Assembly (NCBI GenBank): GCA_023250955.1
Contig: JAHEZQ010000021.1
Location: 1-64,000, forward strand
Direction of reading: 5' to 3'
Origin: Melioribacter sp.
Lineage (GTDB): Bacteria; Bacteroidota; Ignavibacteria; Ignavibacteriales; Melioribacteraceae
DNA length: 64,000 nt
The position numbers and the translations under genes are program-made. A model generated the notes under the pieces. The model was given only the letters and a program-made list of their open reading frames with translations. It made no database searches and was not told where the DNA came from. Of this stretch, positions 35,255-48,500 are shown piece after piece. How positions within the stretch are numbered: position 1 is the stretch's first letter; each line of letters opens with the position of its first letter.

Positions 35255-36808
35255 ATGAAAAAAGAAATTGAACTAATACTTCCTCCAGAATTTGTAAATG
35301 ATTATTCCTATCAAAAAAATCTTGCAGCAAGAGAATTAAAACTTAACACTGAAGACATATCAGCTGTTCAAGTTATCCGCCGTTCTGTTGACGCTCGAAG
35401 TAAAAATCCAATCTTTAGAGCAAAAGCAATTGTTTACATGAATGAGGGTCTAGTTGATATTTATTCCCCAATAGATTTCAAACCTGTAAAAGGGAATAAA
35501 AAAGTATTGATCATAGGAATGGGTCCTGCTGGAATGTTTGCGGCACTAAGATTGATCGAGTTAGGAATTAAGCCAATAATTTTTGAACGGGGTAAAGATG
35601 TACAATCCCGCAGAAAGGATTTACGTGAGATTCAGCAATTTGGAAATGTTAATCCTGATTCTAATTATTGTTTCGGTGAAGGCGGTGCCGGCACATACAG
35701 CGATGGAAAACTTTACACGCGTTCAACTAAAAGGGGAGATGTAAATAGAATTCTTAATATTCTTGTTCAACATGGTTCACAAAAAGAAATATTGATTGAT
35801 GCTCATCCGCATATTGGTTCCAACATTCTTCCAAAAGTAGTTCAGACAATCCGCCAAACAATTATTGATTGTGGCGGAGAAATCCATTTTGATTCTCGTG
35901 TAACTGATTTAATACTCAATGCAAAAAAAATAAAAGGATTAATCATTAACGACGGTAAAGAATTTTTCGGTGATTCAGTAATTCTTGCAACTGGACATTC
36001 TGCACGTGACATTTACTATCTTTTAGATAAACATAAAATCAAACTTGAGGCCAAACCTTTTGCGATGGGAGTGCGTATTGAGCATCCGCAAAAACTTATT
36101 GATGAAATTCAGTATCACTCAAGAGAAAGAAATCCAAATCTGCCCGCGTCAAGTTACAACTTAGCTTGTCAAGTTGATAATCGAGGAGTCTATTCTTTCT
36201 GTATGTGCCCCGGTGGAATAATAATCCCGGCATCAACAACATCAGAAGAACTTGTATTAAACGGAATGAGTGTTTCCAGAAGAGATTCTCCGTTTGCAAA
36301 TTCCGGATTGGTTGTTTCAGTTGATGAGAAAGATTGGAAAGAGTACAAATCATTTGGTGTATTTGCCGGACTCGAATTCCAAAAAGAAGTTGAGAGAATT
36401 GCATTTGAAGCAGGAGGAAAAGAACAGACTGCGCCGTCACAACGTATAACTGATTTTGTAAAAGGAGAAATTTCTAAAACACTTCCGGAATCATCTTACA
36501 TTCCCGGTACGGTAAGTGCGCCGCTTCATGAAATTCTTCCGAAAAATATTACTGATGGACTTAAAAAAAGTTTGTTGGTCTTCAATAAAAAAATGAAAGG
36601 ATATTTCACAGAAGAAGCGCAAATACTCGCTGCGGAAACAAGAACCAGTTCTCCAATCAGAATTCCTCGTGACAATAAATCTTTAATGCACGTTGAAGTA
36701 GAAGGATTATTTCCATGTGGTGAAGGTGCCGGATATGCTGGTGGCATTGTTTCTGCCGCAATTGATGGGGAACGCTGCGCTGATGCTGTTGGTTGTATTT
36801 TAAAATAA
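35255..36808 (+). CDS. FAD-dependent oxidoreductase of the COG2509 type
   Basis: An N-terminal domain of about 85 residues (a small alpha/beta module ending in SPIDFKPVKGN) precedes the FAD-binding GMGPAGMFAALRL. GEGGAGTYSDGKLYTR is the conserved signature of this uncharacterised flavoprotein family. CPGGIIIPAS and the late FPCGEGAGYAGGIVSAAIDG complete it. The ATG at 35255 is preferred because CAGGAGAC lies just before it; the frame is open further upstream. The length of 517 residues is normal. The electron acceptor and substrate are unknown. Confidence 0.9.
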   Translation: MKKEIELILPPEFVNDYSYQKNLAARELKLNTEDISAVQVIRRSVDARSKNPIFRAKAIVYMNEGLVDIYSPIDFKPVKGNKKVLIIGMGPAGMFAALRLIELGIKPIIFERGKDVQSRRKDLREIQQFGNVNPDSNYCFGEGGAGTYSDGKLYTRSTKRGDVNRILNILVQHGSQKEILIDAHPHIGSNILPKVVQTIRQTIIDCGGEIHFDSRVTDLILNAKKIKGLIINDGKEFFGDSVILATGHSARDIYYLLDKHKIKLEAKPFAMGVRIEHPQKLIDEIQYHSRERNPNLPASSYNLACQVDNRGVYSFCMCPGGIIIPASTTSEELVLNGMSVSRRDSPFANSGLVVSVDEKDWKEYKSFGVFAGLEFQKEVERIAFEAGGKEQTAPSQRITDFVKGEISKTLPESSYIPGTVSAPLHEILPKNITDGLKKSLLVFNKKMKGYFTEEAQILAAETRTSSPIRIPRDNKSLMHVEVEGLFPCGEGAGYAGGIVSAAIDGERCADAVGCILK

Positions 36809-37115
36809 CGAATTGCGACTCGATATCTTTCTTAGTCCTTTAGAAAAGTGAATTGTGACTTAACACTTAGCATAATTAAAATCTTTTTATCAATTTGCAT
36901 ATGAAATATTCGCAACTAGGATTAATTTCTAAAATTGAAATACATTTCTTTCATCACAACATATTCACGAATTCAGTAGATCTAGTTTTATATAAATTGT
37001 TTACACTACTAATTAGTTGGCATTATTACAATCTCCACATGTAACTGAATTTGTGCAAAACATATATTAATCTTTCAAATTATATCTCACATAAAATAAT
37101 TCATGGAGTAATCCT
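36809..37115. other. Intergenic region upstream of the surface-protein island
   Basis: This 307-base, very AT-rich stretch has no credible open frame. A weak promoter candidate is TTTACA at 37000-37005 with TTATTA 17 bases later at 37023. TGAATTTG at 37046-37053 resembles a -7 element but has no TTG at the right distance. The ribosome-binding site before the next gene is ATGGAGTAATCC. I see no RNA gene here. Confidence 0.4.
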
Positions 37116-38315
37116 ATGAAGAAGTATATTATTCTATTACTAATAATTTTTTCTGCAGTAATATCTGCGCAAAATATTATCAACACTCTAGCAGCCGGCG
37201 GAATTTTTTCTATTATAAATGGAGCCAATACCTATTTCACTGTTAAACAAAGCACCGGTTTGGTCGGAATAGGAACCAATGCAACGGACCCACGAGCCCA
37301 GCTTGAAATAGGCGGAACAGACGGGCTGCTCGTAAGAGGAACAGTAAATTCCGGAACTATTCGAGCACTTGGTGCCGGTTTGAGATTGCATTGGTATCCA
37401 CGTAAAGGTGCTTTTAGAGTTGGTAATGCGGAATCAAGTTATTGGGATGACGACGGCACCTCGAATCCGAAGATGGCATTGTATTCAATTGGAATGGGAT
37501 ACCAGCCGCGCGCCACAGCTGTTGCATCTACTGCCATCGGGGCATATAATCAGGCAACCGGGGATTATTCTCTTGCGCTTGGTTCCTATAGCCAGGCAAC
37601 CGCATCCCATGCAGTTGCAATTGGTACACAGGCATATGCAACCGGTATCTATTCAATGGCATTTGGTTCAGGTGCTAATACAAACGGTAAAGACGGTTCA
37701 ATGATCTTTGGTGATGATGCGTATTTTCAAACTGCATATGCCGCTGCAGATAACCAATTAACAATGCGCTTTATAGGCGGATACCGTTTGTGGTCATCTT
37801 ACCCTGATTCCGTTTCGGGTGTTTATATGAGGCATGGCCAAAGCGGTTGGAGTAATTATTGCGATAGGAATATGAAAGAAAATTTTGAACCCGTTGACGG
37901 TGAGTGGGTTCTTGAAAAAATAAAAAATATGCCTATTACTAAATGGAATTATAAAAAAACAGATCCCAATGAAAAATATATTGGTCCCGTATCTCAAGAT
38001 TTTCATGCTGCCTTCTATCTAAACGGAACCGATAGTCTTGGCATAAATTCTATTTCTATTGATGGTGTTAATATGGCAGCTATTAAAGCACTTGAAAAAA
38101 GAACTTCCGAAATGCAAACTACTATGCAAAAAATTATTGAACAAAATGAAAGACTTATTTCGGAAAATGAGAAGCTACGGGAACAACTTTCGAAGGTAAG
38201 CATGATTAGCGATGAACTGCTGGAATTAAGAAAGTTGAAAACGGATTTGCAAGAACGATTAAAAATTGTTAAAGCAAAAAATGAAAGTGAGGATATTGCT
38301 TTAATTCAAAAATGA
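37116..38315 (+). CDS. Secreted tail-fibre-type protein with YadA-head-like repeats and S74 (endosialidase chaperone) domain, copy 1
   Basis: A signal peptide (1-18, ending SAQ) is followed by a conserved N-terminal module (IGTNATDPRAQLEIGGTDG). Next come short repeats of the trimeric-autotransporter head type: AIGAYNQATGDYSLALGSYSQATASHAVAIG. A C-terminal S74 intramolecular chaperone domain starts at CDRNMKENF (Cys249), and a coiled coil lies at about 320-390. Proteins of this kind trimerise and the chaperone may cleave itself off. No phage genes surround it, so a surface or appendage role is likelier than a prophage. It is a tandem duplicate of the next gene. Confidence 0.88.
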   Translation: MKKYIILLLIIFSAVISAQNIINTLAAGGIFSIINGANTYFTVKQSTGLVGIGTNATDPRAQLEIGGTDGLLVRGTVNSGTIRALGAGLRLHWYPRKGAFRVGNAESSYWDDDGTSNPKMALYSIGMGYQPRATAVASTAIGAYNQATGDYSLALGSYSQATASHAVAIGTQAYATGIYSMAFGSGANTNGKDGSMIFGDDAYFQTAYAAADNQLTMRFIGGYRLWSSYPDSVSGVYMRHGQSGWSNYCDRNMKENFEPVDGEWVLEKIKNMPITKWNYKKTDPNEKYIGPVSQDFHAAFYLNGTDSLGINSISIDGVNMAAIKALEKRTSEMQTTMQKIIEQNERLISENEKLREQLSKVSMISDELLELRKLKTDLQERLKIVKAKNESEDIALIQK

Positions 38316-38339
38316 AAGTAATAATATGGAGATAGAACC

Positions 38340-39530
38340 ATGAAAAAGATTTTCAATAAAATAGTTTTAGTCATTTCTTTTTCATTCCTTTTTTTATCGA
38401 ATTCGGTTTTTGCGCAAAATATTATCAACACTCTAGCAGCCGGCGGAATTTTTTCTATTATAAATGGAGCCAATACCTATTTCACTGTTAAACAAAGCAC
38501 CGGCCTGGTCGGAATAGGAACCAATGCAACGGACCCACGAGCCCAGCTTGAAATAGGCGGAACAGACGGGCTGCTCGTAAGAGGAACAGTAAATTCCGGA
38601 ACTATTCGAGCGCTTGGTGCTGGTTTGAGATTACATTGGTATCCGCGTAAAGGTGCGTTTAGAGTTGGTAATGCGGAAACAAGTTATTGGGATGACGACG
38701 GCTCCAGTTATCCGAAGATGGCATTGTATTCAATTGGAATGGGATACCAACCGCGCGCAACCGGTGTTGCATCCACTGCTATCGGGGCATATAATCAGGC
38801 AACCGGGGATTATTCTCTTGCACTTGGCTCGTATAGCCAGGCAACCGCATCCCATGCAATTGCAATTGGTACACAGGCATATGCAACGGGAATTTATTCT
38901 ATTGCAATTGGCAGCGGTGCCAATACAAATGGTAGAGACGGTTGTTTAGTTATTGGAGATGATACATATTTCCAAACATCTTATTCTGCTCAAGATAATT
39001 CATGTACTATGCGTTTCAATGGCGGATTCCGCTTGTGGTCTTCCTACCCGGATTCAACAGCCGGTGTCTATATGCGGCATGGTCAAAGCGGATGGTCAAA
39101 TTATTGTGATAGAAACAAAAAAGAAAATTTTGAACAAATTGACGGCGAATGGCTTCTTGGTAAAATAAGAAACATACCCATTACAAAATGGAATTATAAA
39201 AAGACGGATGTTAATGAAAAGTATATAGGCCCGATGGCTCAGGATTTTTATGCTGCGTTCCAGCTAAGCGGAACAGATAGTCTTGGAATAAACTCCATAT
39301 GTATAGACGGTGTAAATATGGCTGGAGTTAAGGCGCTTGAAGAAAGAACTTCCGAAATGAAAGTCGCCATTAATTTCCTTATTGAAGAAAACAAAAAATT
39401 AAAAGAACAGCTTGCTAGCGTAAGCAATATCAAAGATGAACTGTTGGAACTTAAGTCAGAATTACTAGAACAATTAAAGGTTGCTAAAGCAAGTAATGAA
39501 AAAAAGGACGTTGCACTGATTTCTAAATAA
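38340..39530 (+). CDS. Secreted tail-fibre-type protein with YadA-head-like repeats and S74 domain, copy 2
   Basis: The same design as the preceding gene: signal peptide (1-26, ending FAQ), N-terminal module, head-like repeats, S74 domain starting at CDRNKKENF (Cys256) and a coiled-coil tail. The DNA equivalent to 37166-37652 is about 95% identical by eye, while the signal peptide and the S74/coiled-coil part are much more diverged. This suggests a recent copy or gene conversion limited to the head. It begins 24 bases after copy 1 and is followed 26 bases later by the giant repeat protein, so the three genes probably form one operon. Confidence 0.88.
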   Translation: MKKIFNKIVLVISFSFLFLSNSVFAQNIINTLAAGGIFSIINGANTYFTVKQSTGLVGIGTNATDPRAQLEIGGTDGLLVRGTVNSGTIRALGAGLRLHWYPRKGAFRVGNAETSYWDDDGSSYPKMALYSIGMGYQPRATGVASTAIGAYNQATGDYSLALGSYSQATASHAIAIGTQAYATGIYSIAIGSGANTNGRDGCLVIGDDTYFQTSYSAQDNSCTMRFNGGFRLWSSYPDSTAGVYMRHGQSGWSNYCDRNKKENFEQIDGEWLLGKIRNIPITKWNYKKTDVNEKYIGPMAQDFYAAFQLSGTDSLGINSICIDGVNMAGVKALEERTSEMKVAINFLIEENKKLKEQLASVSNIKDELLELKSELLEQLKVAKASNEKKDVALISK

Positions 39531-39556
39531 AAATTTGCCGTTTAGGTAGAAAGGTA

Positions 39557-42500
39557 ATGAAGAAATATTGGTCTTTACTGATTTGTTTTATTGCAGTCCA
39601 ATGGACCTATGCACAAAGTACGGTTACTATAAATCCTGGTACGTCAATAAGTATTGGGGCCGGTGCTGGTGTTACTGCCGGATACAGAGACGGAACAATG
39701 ACGAGTACTGGTACTTTTAATTCAAGATCTATTACATTTGACCCTGTTGGAACTGCAGCCACATCTGTAACACAAACAAGTTTTTCTGCAAACTGGAATG
39801 CTTCGGTTGGAGCTACTGGATATAAGTTGGATGTATCTATTGTTTCAAACTTTTCATCATTTGTAACCGGCTATCAGAATTTGGATGTCGGAAACGTTAC
39901 TACTTTTTCGGTTAATACAAATCTATCTGCGGGTTCAACTTATTATTATCGCCTAAGAGCATACGACATAGACGGAATTACAGGTTATTCAAATGTAATT
40001 ACAGTTGTAATGGCTCCACCAACTCCAGTTGCAACTGCCGCTACAAATATTACAGATGTGACTTTTAGTGCTAATTGGAATAGTGTAACCGGTGCAACAG
40101 GTTACCGTCTTGATGTTTCAACAAATTCAGGATTTGGTGCAGGAACATTTGTTGCGGGGTTTGAAAATAAAGACGTTGGTAATGTAACAACGTATTCAGT
40201 TACTGGTTTAACTGGCAATTCAACTTATTACTACAGAATAAGAGCTTATAATGGAAGTGGTTTAGGCGGAAATTCAGGAACGATTACTGTCATATCGGCA
40301 CCGGTGCCTCCAACGGCAAATGCTGCATCCACAATAACACAGACAAGTTTTTCTGCAAACTGGAATGCATCAGCCGGGGCAACAGGTTATCGTTTAGATG
40401 TGGCGACTAATACCGGATTTGGTGCTGGAACATTTGTAACAGGTTTTCAGAATCTTGATGTTACCAACGTAACAACTTATTCTATTAATACAAATTTGAC
40501 CGCGGGGACAACATATTATTATCGATTAAGAGCTTATAATGCAAGCGGTACTGGTGGGAATTCAAATACAATAAGTTTAATTACAATCCCACCTAATCCA
40601 ACATCTGCGGCTGCAACAAATATTCAAATAACTAGTTTTTCTGCAAACTGGAGTGCATCAACAGGTGCAACGAAATATTTTTTGGATGTATCAACTGATG
40701 CTGGTTTTAGTGCCGGTACATTTGTAACTGATTATGAGAACAAAGATGTCGGCGGTGTTACAACATTTTCAGTAAATACAAATCTTTCAGGTGGAACAAC
40801 ATATTATTATAGAGTTCGTGCAAATAATGCTGGTGGAACGAGCGGCAATTCTGGAACAATAACAGTTTTATTAATTCCGCCAAATCCAACTGCTACTGCG
40901 GCAACAACATGGACACAAACAAGTTTTTCTGCAAATTGGGATGCATCCGCAGGAGCTACAAAATATTATTTAGATGTATCCACTAATTCGGGTTTTAGTG
41001 CTGGAACATTTGTAACGAATTATGAAAACAGAGATGTTGGGGGAATAACAACATTTTCTGTAAATACAAATCTAACGGCTGGAACAACATATTATTACCG
41101 TGTACGTGCTAACAATATAAGTGGAACAAGCGGTAACTCAAACACAATTGATTTGGTTACTGTTCCACCAGATCCAACTGCGGCTGCAGCAACTAGTGTT
41201 ACAGAAGCGAGATTTAACGCAAATTGGAATTCTTCACTTTCAGCTACTGGTTACCGTCTTGATGTTTCAACAGATATAAATTTTGGTGTAGGAAATTTTG
41301 TTGCAGGATTTGAAAACAACGATGTTGGCAGTGTAACAACATATTCTGTTACAGGATTAACGGCTAATACTAGTTATTATTATAGAGTCAGGGCATATAA
41401 TGGAAGTGGGACAAGTGGAAATTCAGGAAATATAACACTGCTAACAGGACCTGTTGTTCCAACTGAAACAGCAGCCAGTTCAATTACGCAAACAAGTTTC
41501 GATGCAAATTGGGTTGCTTCGGCAGGTGCTACCGGTTATCGTTTAGATGTATCGACGGACATCGGTTTTGGTGTTGGTACTTTTGTAACAGGTTATCAGG
41601 ATAAAGATGTTGGTGCTGTAATAATATATTCAGTAAATACTTATTTGGTAGAAGGAACTAACTATTACTATAGAGTTCGCGCATACAATGCAGGAGGGAC
41701 TAGTACAAATTCTGGTACAATAAATTTAATAACTATCCCAAAAGCGCCTATTGAAAAAGAGGCTACTGCAATAGCTACCACAAGTTTCGATGCAAATTGG
41801 AATGCATCAGTGGGAGCTTCCGGTTACCGTTTGGATGTATCAACAAGTTCAGGTTTTGGTACTTTCGTAACAGGTTATCAAAATAAAAATGTTAATAATG
41901 TAACAACTTCAACTGTGAATACAAATTTGGTTGAAGGAACCACTTACTATTATAGAATACGTTCATACAACACCGGTGGTACAAGCGGAAATTCGGGAGT
42001 TGTAACTTTATCAACAATATCTACTGCACCTACAGCGAATGCAGCAACATCAATCGAACCAACAAGATTTACAGCAAATTGGAGTACTGTAACAGGTGCA
42101 AATGGTTATACTCTTGATGTTTCTACCGACAATGGATTTGCAAGTTTTGTTACCGGATTAGAAAATGTTGATGTTGGAAATGTTACAGCATTTGAAGTTA
42201 CTGGTCTATCAAGAGGTGTTACATATTATTATCGTGTTAGAGCTTATAATGTCGGAGGATCAAGCGGAAATTCAAATACACGGTCTGTAATAACTCTTTC
42301 ACCTGCACCGATTACTACACCAGCAACATTAATTACAGGAACAAGTTTTTCTGCTAATTGGAATTCAGCAACCGGAGCTACAGGTTATTATCTTGATGTA
42401 GCAACAGATGATATTTTTACAAGTTTTGTTGCAGGATTTAATAATAAAGACGTAAATGCTGTAGTAACTTATTCAGTTCCAGGATTAACAGCCGGGAATA

Positions 42501-45500
42501 CTTATTATTACCGTGTTCGTCCATACAATGCAAGCGGTACCGGTAAGAATTCAAGTACAATAATTGTAAAAACAATTCCTCCTGCGCCTGTTGAACTTGC
42601 CGCTTCTTCAATTGCAAATAATAGTTTCAATGCAAACTGGAACTCAGCTAATGGAGCTTTGGGTTACTATCTTGATGTTGCAACCAACGATATTTTTACG
42701 AGCTATGTCACCGGATACAACAACAAAAATATTGGTGATGTAACGACATATTCGGTTACGGGACTAACAGCAAGTACAGCATATTATTATAGAGTCAGAG
42801 CATATAATACCGGAGGAACGAGCGATAACTCAGGTTCTGTAAATCCTACCACTCTTGCAAATCTTGTTTCTATACCTTCAGTGAAACCTGCATCGAATAT
42901 AGCGGCAACAAGTTTTTCCGCAAATTGGATTTCTGTTACCGGTGCAACCAAATATTATCTTGATGTTTCATCAGTTTCCGATTTTGCAACCTTCGTTACA
43001 GATTGGCAAAATGTTGATGTTGGTGATGTTGCGACATATTCTGTCAGTACAAATTTAACAGCAGGCAATTCTTATTACTATCGTATAAGGGCGTTTAATG
43101 CAAGCGGGACAAGTGGAAATTCAAATACTGTCTTAGTTAAAACAATTCCGTCCGCGCCTGTAGAACAAGCTGCATCTTCAATCGCAGCAACTAATTTCAC
43201 TACAAACTGGACGGCATCAACCGGTGCAACCGGCTATTATCTTGATGTTTCAACAGATGTAAATTTTGGTGGTGGAAATTTCGTGACTGGTTTTAACAAT
43301 AGAGATGTAGGTAATGTTATTACTTACGTTGTTACAGGTTTAACAGGAAGTACTTCGTATTATTACCGCATTAGAGCATACAACACTGGTGGTACTAGCG
43401 GTAATTCGGGAACAATAAATCCAACTACTCTTGCCGGTGGGACTGTAATAGCCACGGCAGCGACAACAATATCTACAGACGTTTTTACTGCAAACTGGAA
43501 TGTATATGGTGATAATACAGTCGGGTATAAAATAGATGTTTCAACAAGTTCAGGTTTTGAAGCTGGAACTTTTGTCGCAGGTTATCAGGCCTTACAGATT
43601 AATAACCACAATACAACAAGTTGTTTAGTTAACGCTTTAACATCTGGGACAATTTATTATTATCGAGTTACAGCATTCGATATGATTTCTCATCTTGATG
43701 TTGGAATCTCGGGAACTATAAATGTAATTACACTACCTGGTGCACCAACATCTACTGCTGCTTCATCCATTGCAGAAATAAGTTTTGATGCAAATTGGAA
43801 TGCTTCTGTTAGTGCTACAGGTTATTACATTGACATTGCTACTAACAATATATTTACAACATTTGTTTCCGGTTTCAATAATAAATACGTAAATAATGTA
43901 ACTACATATTCTATAACAGGATTAGCAGGAGGAACAACTTATTATTATAGGGTTAGAGCTAAAAACGGAAGTGGAATCGGTGAAAGTTCTTCTACGATTA
44001 CTACAGTTACAATTCCTCATCAACCTACTGCTACTTATGCAACAGCTCTAACTAATAATAGCTTCAGTGCGAATTGGAATTCTTCGACAGGTGCAACAGG
44101 TTATAAGCTTGATGTTTCTACTCTTTCAAACTTTGGTAGTTTTGTTGGCGTTTACAATAATTTAGATGTCAATGATGTAACTTCCTCCGTTACAGGTTTA
44201 TCTGGTGGAACAACTTACTACTATAGGATCCGAGCATACAATGGAAGTGGGGTAAGCAATAATTCAGAAACGGTTACGGCTTTAACTTTACCATCCGCCC
44301 CGACATCTGCAACGGCAACATCAGTTGCCAAAACAAGTTTTGTTGCTAATTGGGACCCTTCTGTTGGTGCGATTAAATATTATTTAGATGTTGCAACAAC
44401 GAGCAATTTTACTGGAGGTACATTTGTAAGCGGCTATCAAAATTTAGATGTTAATTCTGCTGTTACTTTTTCCGTTTTAGGTTTAACTAGAGGAACAACA
44501 TATTATTACAGGGTGCGGGCTTTCAACTCCAGCGGAACAAGCAGCAATTCTTTAAATCAAACGGTATTAACTTTCCCGCCGGATCCAAGTGTGTTAACAG
44601 CAACCAATATTCAAAGTACAGGTTTCACTGCTAACTGGAATGCTTCTACAAGTGCAACAGGTTACAAATTAGATGTATCAACAGTTTCCAATTTCGCAAC
44701 TTTTGTTGGTGTATATAATGATAATGATGTTGGTAATTTAACAACAAAATCCGTTTCTGGATTAACTGGGGGAAATACTTATTATTACCGAGTTAGATCA
44801 TATAACGGCTGTGGAACCAGTGACAATTCCGGAACAATGATGGTTTTAATTGCACCGGAAGTTCCGGTTGCAACAGCAGCAACATCGTTTAACGAAACAG
44901 GTTTTACTGCAAACTGGAATACGAGTACCGGAGCTGATGGATATAAAATTGATTTATCTACTGATGCAGGATTCTCAAGTTTTGTTGCAGGATATAATGA
45001 TAGAGATGTGGGTAGTACTACAACTTTTTCTATAACCGGACTTAATAGTGGCTCAACATATTATTACCAAGTAAGATCGTACAGTGGTGGGAGAACAAGT
45101 GGAAATTCAAATTCAATAACTGTATTAACGGTATCGTCAGCACCTGTTGTCACAGCAGCTTCAACAATCAACGAATCAAGTTTCAATGCAAACTGGAATT
45201 CATCTACAGGGGCGACAAAATATTATTTAGATGTTGCAACTAACAACGGATTTACAAGTTTTGCAACTGGGTTCAATAATAAAGATGTGAGCAATGTTAC
45301 AACCTATCAAGTTACAGGCTTATCGGCAAATACAAATTATTACTATAGAATTAGATCTTATAATCCAAGCGGCACTAGCGGAAATTCCGGAACGATCAAT
45401 GTTTTATCTGCACCTGCAGTACCTACCACAACAGCGGCAACTTCAATTATCAATACTAGTTTTAATGCAAACTGGAATTCGTCAACCGGTGCTACAGGAT

Positions 45501-48500
45501 ATAGATTGGATGTTTCAACTGTTTCAAATTTTACTAGCTTTGTTGGTATTTATAATAACAAAGATGTTAGTAATGTAACAACATATTCAGTATCAGGACT
45601 CAGTGGAAATACAACTTATTATTACAGGGTAAGATCTTATAATGCAAGCGGTACAAGTGGAAATTCCACATCAATTAATTTAACTACAGCAGTTGATCCT
45701 TCAGGTGTTCCAACAACTAATCCAGCAACAAATGTTGCTCAAACAAGTTTTTCTGCAAATTGGAATGCAGTAGCTGGTGCCGATGGTTACAGGCTGGATG
45801 TATCAACTGATTGGAATTTTGGTGCAGGCACGTTTATAACAAATTTTGAAAACAGAAATGTTGGAAATTTAGTAACTTATTCGGTTATTGGTTTAACTAA
45901 CGGAACTACATATTATTACCGTTTGCGATCCTACAATGTTAGCGGTACGAGCGGGAATTCGGGATCGAGAACAGTATTAACGCTTCCTGAAACACCAACT
46001 TCAACAATAGCCACATCATTAACAGCCGCGAGTTTTAGTGCAAACTGGAATGCATCGACGGGTGCAACAGGTTATTATCTTGATGTTGCGACTGATATTG
46101 GATTTACAAGTTTTGTAGTTGGATTTAATAATACCGATGTAAGCAATGTTACTACGTATTCAGTAACAAGTTTAGCAGGTGGAACAACTTATTATTACAG
46201 GGTACGCGCATATAACGGAAGCGGTGCAAGCGGAAATTCCGGAACGATAACAGTATTGTCATTGCCATCTGCACCAACAGCAACTGCAGCATCATCACTT
46301 GCAGAAACAAGTTTTAATGCGAATTGGAATCCTGTTACAGGAGCTGATGGTTATCGGTTAGATGTTGCTAGTGATATTAGTTTTGGTGCTGGCACATTTT
46401 TATCAGGATTTCAGGATAAGGATGTAAGCGGAGTTACAACTTATTCGATTTCTGGATTGACAGAAGGCACAAATTACTATTATAGAGTAAGAGCATATGA
46501 TGGAAGCGGTACCAGTACAAATTCAAATTTGATAACAGCACTTACTCTGCCTCAAGTTCCAGTTGCAACTGTGGCAACATCAGTAGGTGGAACAAGTTTT
46601 TCTGCAAATTGGAATTCGGTTACCGGCGCAACTAAATATTATCTTGATGTTTCAACTGATGCAGGTTTTGGTGCCGGAACTTTTGTTGCGGGGTATCAGG
46701 ATATAGATGTAAATAATGTTACTACATATTCTATAACACCTTTAACCATAAACACTAATTATTATTACCGTGTAAGATCATACAACGGAAGCGGGCTAAG
46801 CGGAAATTCAAATACAATTAATGTCTTAACAGCACCTGCTGTACCAACAGCGACTGCGGCAACTTCATCCGGCGGATATAGTTTTAATGCAAATTGGAAT
46901 TCAGTAATTAATGCAACTAAATATTATCTCGATGTATCTACGGATGTAGGATTCGGTGCAGGGTCATTTGAAACCGATTACGAAAATAAAGATGTTGGTA
47001 ATGTTACAACTTATTCTGTTACGTGGATTTCAGGAGAAATAACACACTATTATAGAGTTAGATCCTCAAATGGAAGTGGAATTAGTGGTAATTCTGGAAC
47101 AATAACAGTTTTGGGAGTGCCAAATGCAACATCTGCAGCAATCATTAATACTACAAGTTTCTCAGCTAATTGGGATGGAGTAGCGGGAATTGTAGGTTAT
47201 AGATTGGATATATCTTCAGATATTAATTTTAGTGCCGGATCTTTTGTACCCGATTTTCAAAACAAAGATGTTGGAAATGTAACGACATATACAGTATCAG
47301 GTTTAACTCCAAATACCAGTTATTATTATCGAGTTAGATCCTATGATTTGAATTATACGAGTGGAAATTCAAATACTATTATAGTAAAAAATCTTCCAAC
47401 AGCTACAGTTGCTACAAATGCAACCAGTATAGCACAAACTAGTTTTATTGCAAATTGGGAGGCCTCGCCAGGTGGGGCTTCCGGATATATTCTTGACGTA
47501 GCGTATGATGCGGGGTTTATAAATTATGCAACTGGATATGAGAATAAAGTTGTATATAGTGTTACATCGTTTTTAGTTAACAACATCGCTCCGGGATCAG
47601 TTTACTATTATAGAGTACGGGCATATAATTCATTAGGCACTTCGGATAATTCAAACACAATTACATTACTAACAATTCCTTCTAATCCAACAGCAACTAC
47701 TGCTACAAATGTTACGAGCACAAGTTTTTCAGCTAATTGGAATGCTGTAACAAGTGCTGAAAGATATTATCTTGATATTGCTACCGAGCCGGGGTTCACT
47801 AATTTGTTAATTGGTTATGATAATAAGGACGTTGGAAACGTTACAACTTTTTCAGTTACAAGCATTTCCAAAAATACTTCATTCTATTATAGAATTAGAT
47901 CGAACAATGCAACAGGAACAAGCAGTAATTCAAATACAATTTCAATATCAACTTCACCAAACCATGCACCTACAATAAGCGGAATTGAAGCAGAGCCATT
48001 AAATATTACTGAAGGAGATCCACCCCAAACAATTACTTCTTCAATAACAGTTAATGATCTAGATAATTTGAACATTGAAAGCGCAATTATACAAATAACA
48101 GCAAACTATCAAAGCGATGAGGATATATTATTTTTTATAAACCAAAATGGAATTACTGGAGTATGGGATCAAGTTAACGGAACTATGACATTATTAGGGA
48201 CTGCAGCTGTTGCTCAATATCAGACAGCACTACACAATGTGAAATATCAAAACACGAGCAATTGCCCGAATGGATTAATAAGGACAATAAGTTTTACTGT
48301 TAATGACGGTATTATAAACAGCAATATTTTAAGTCGGGATATTTCCATTGCATCAATTAATACACCTCCAGTGATATTGAACATTGAATCTGAACCCATT
48401 GTATATAAAATAAAACAAAACCCATATACATTAACTAATACAATTGTTGTTGAAGATACAGATGATGATAATAATGGTGGAGCCCTAATTACTATTACAG

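Noticed and set aside
37116-39530. Tail-fibre-like proteins suggesting a prophage
   Set aside because: No capsid, terminase, portal, integrase or lysis genes nearby; both proteins have signal peptides and sit beside a type IX secreted protein.
39750-47960. Regular tandem repeat that could be taken for a CRISPR or satellite array
   Set aside because: The period is about 280 bases, stays open in one reading frame and encodes FN3-like units, so it is a coding repeat.
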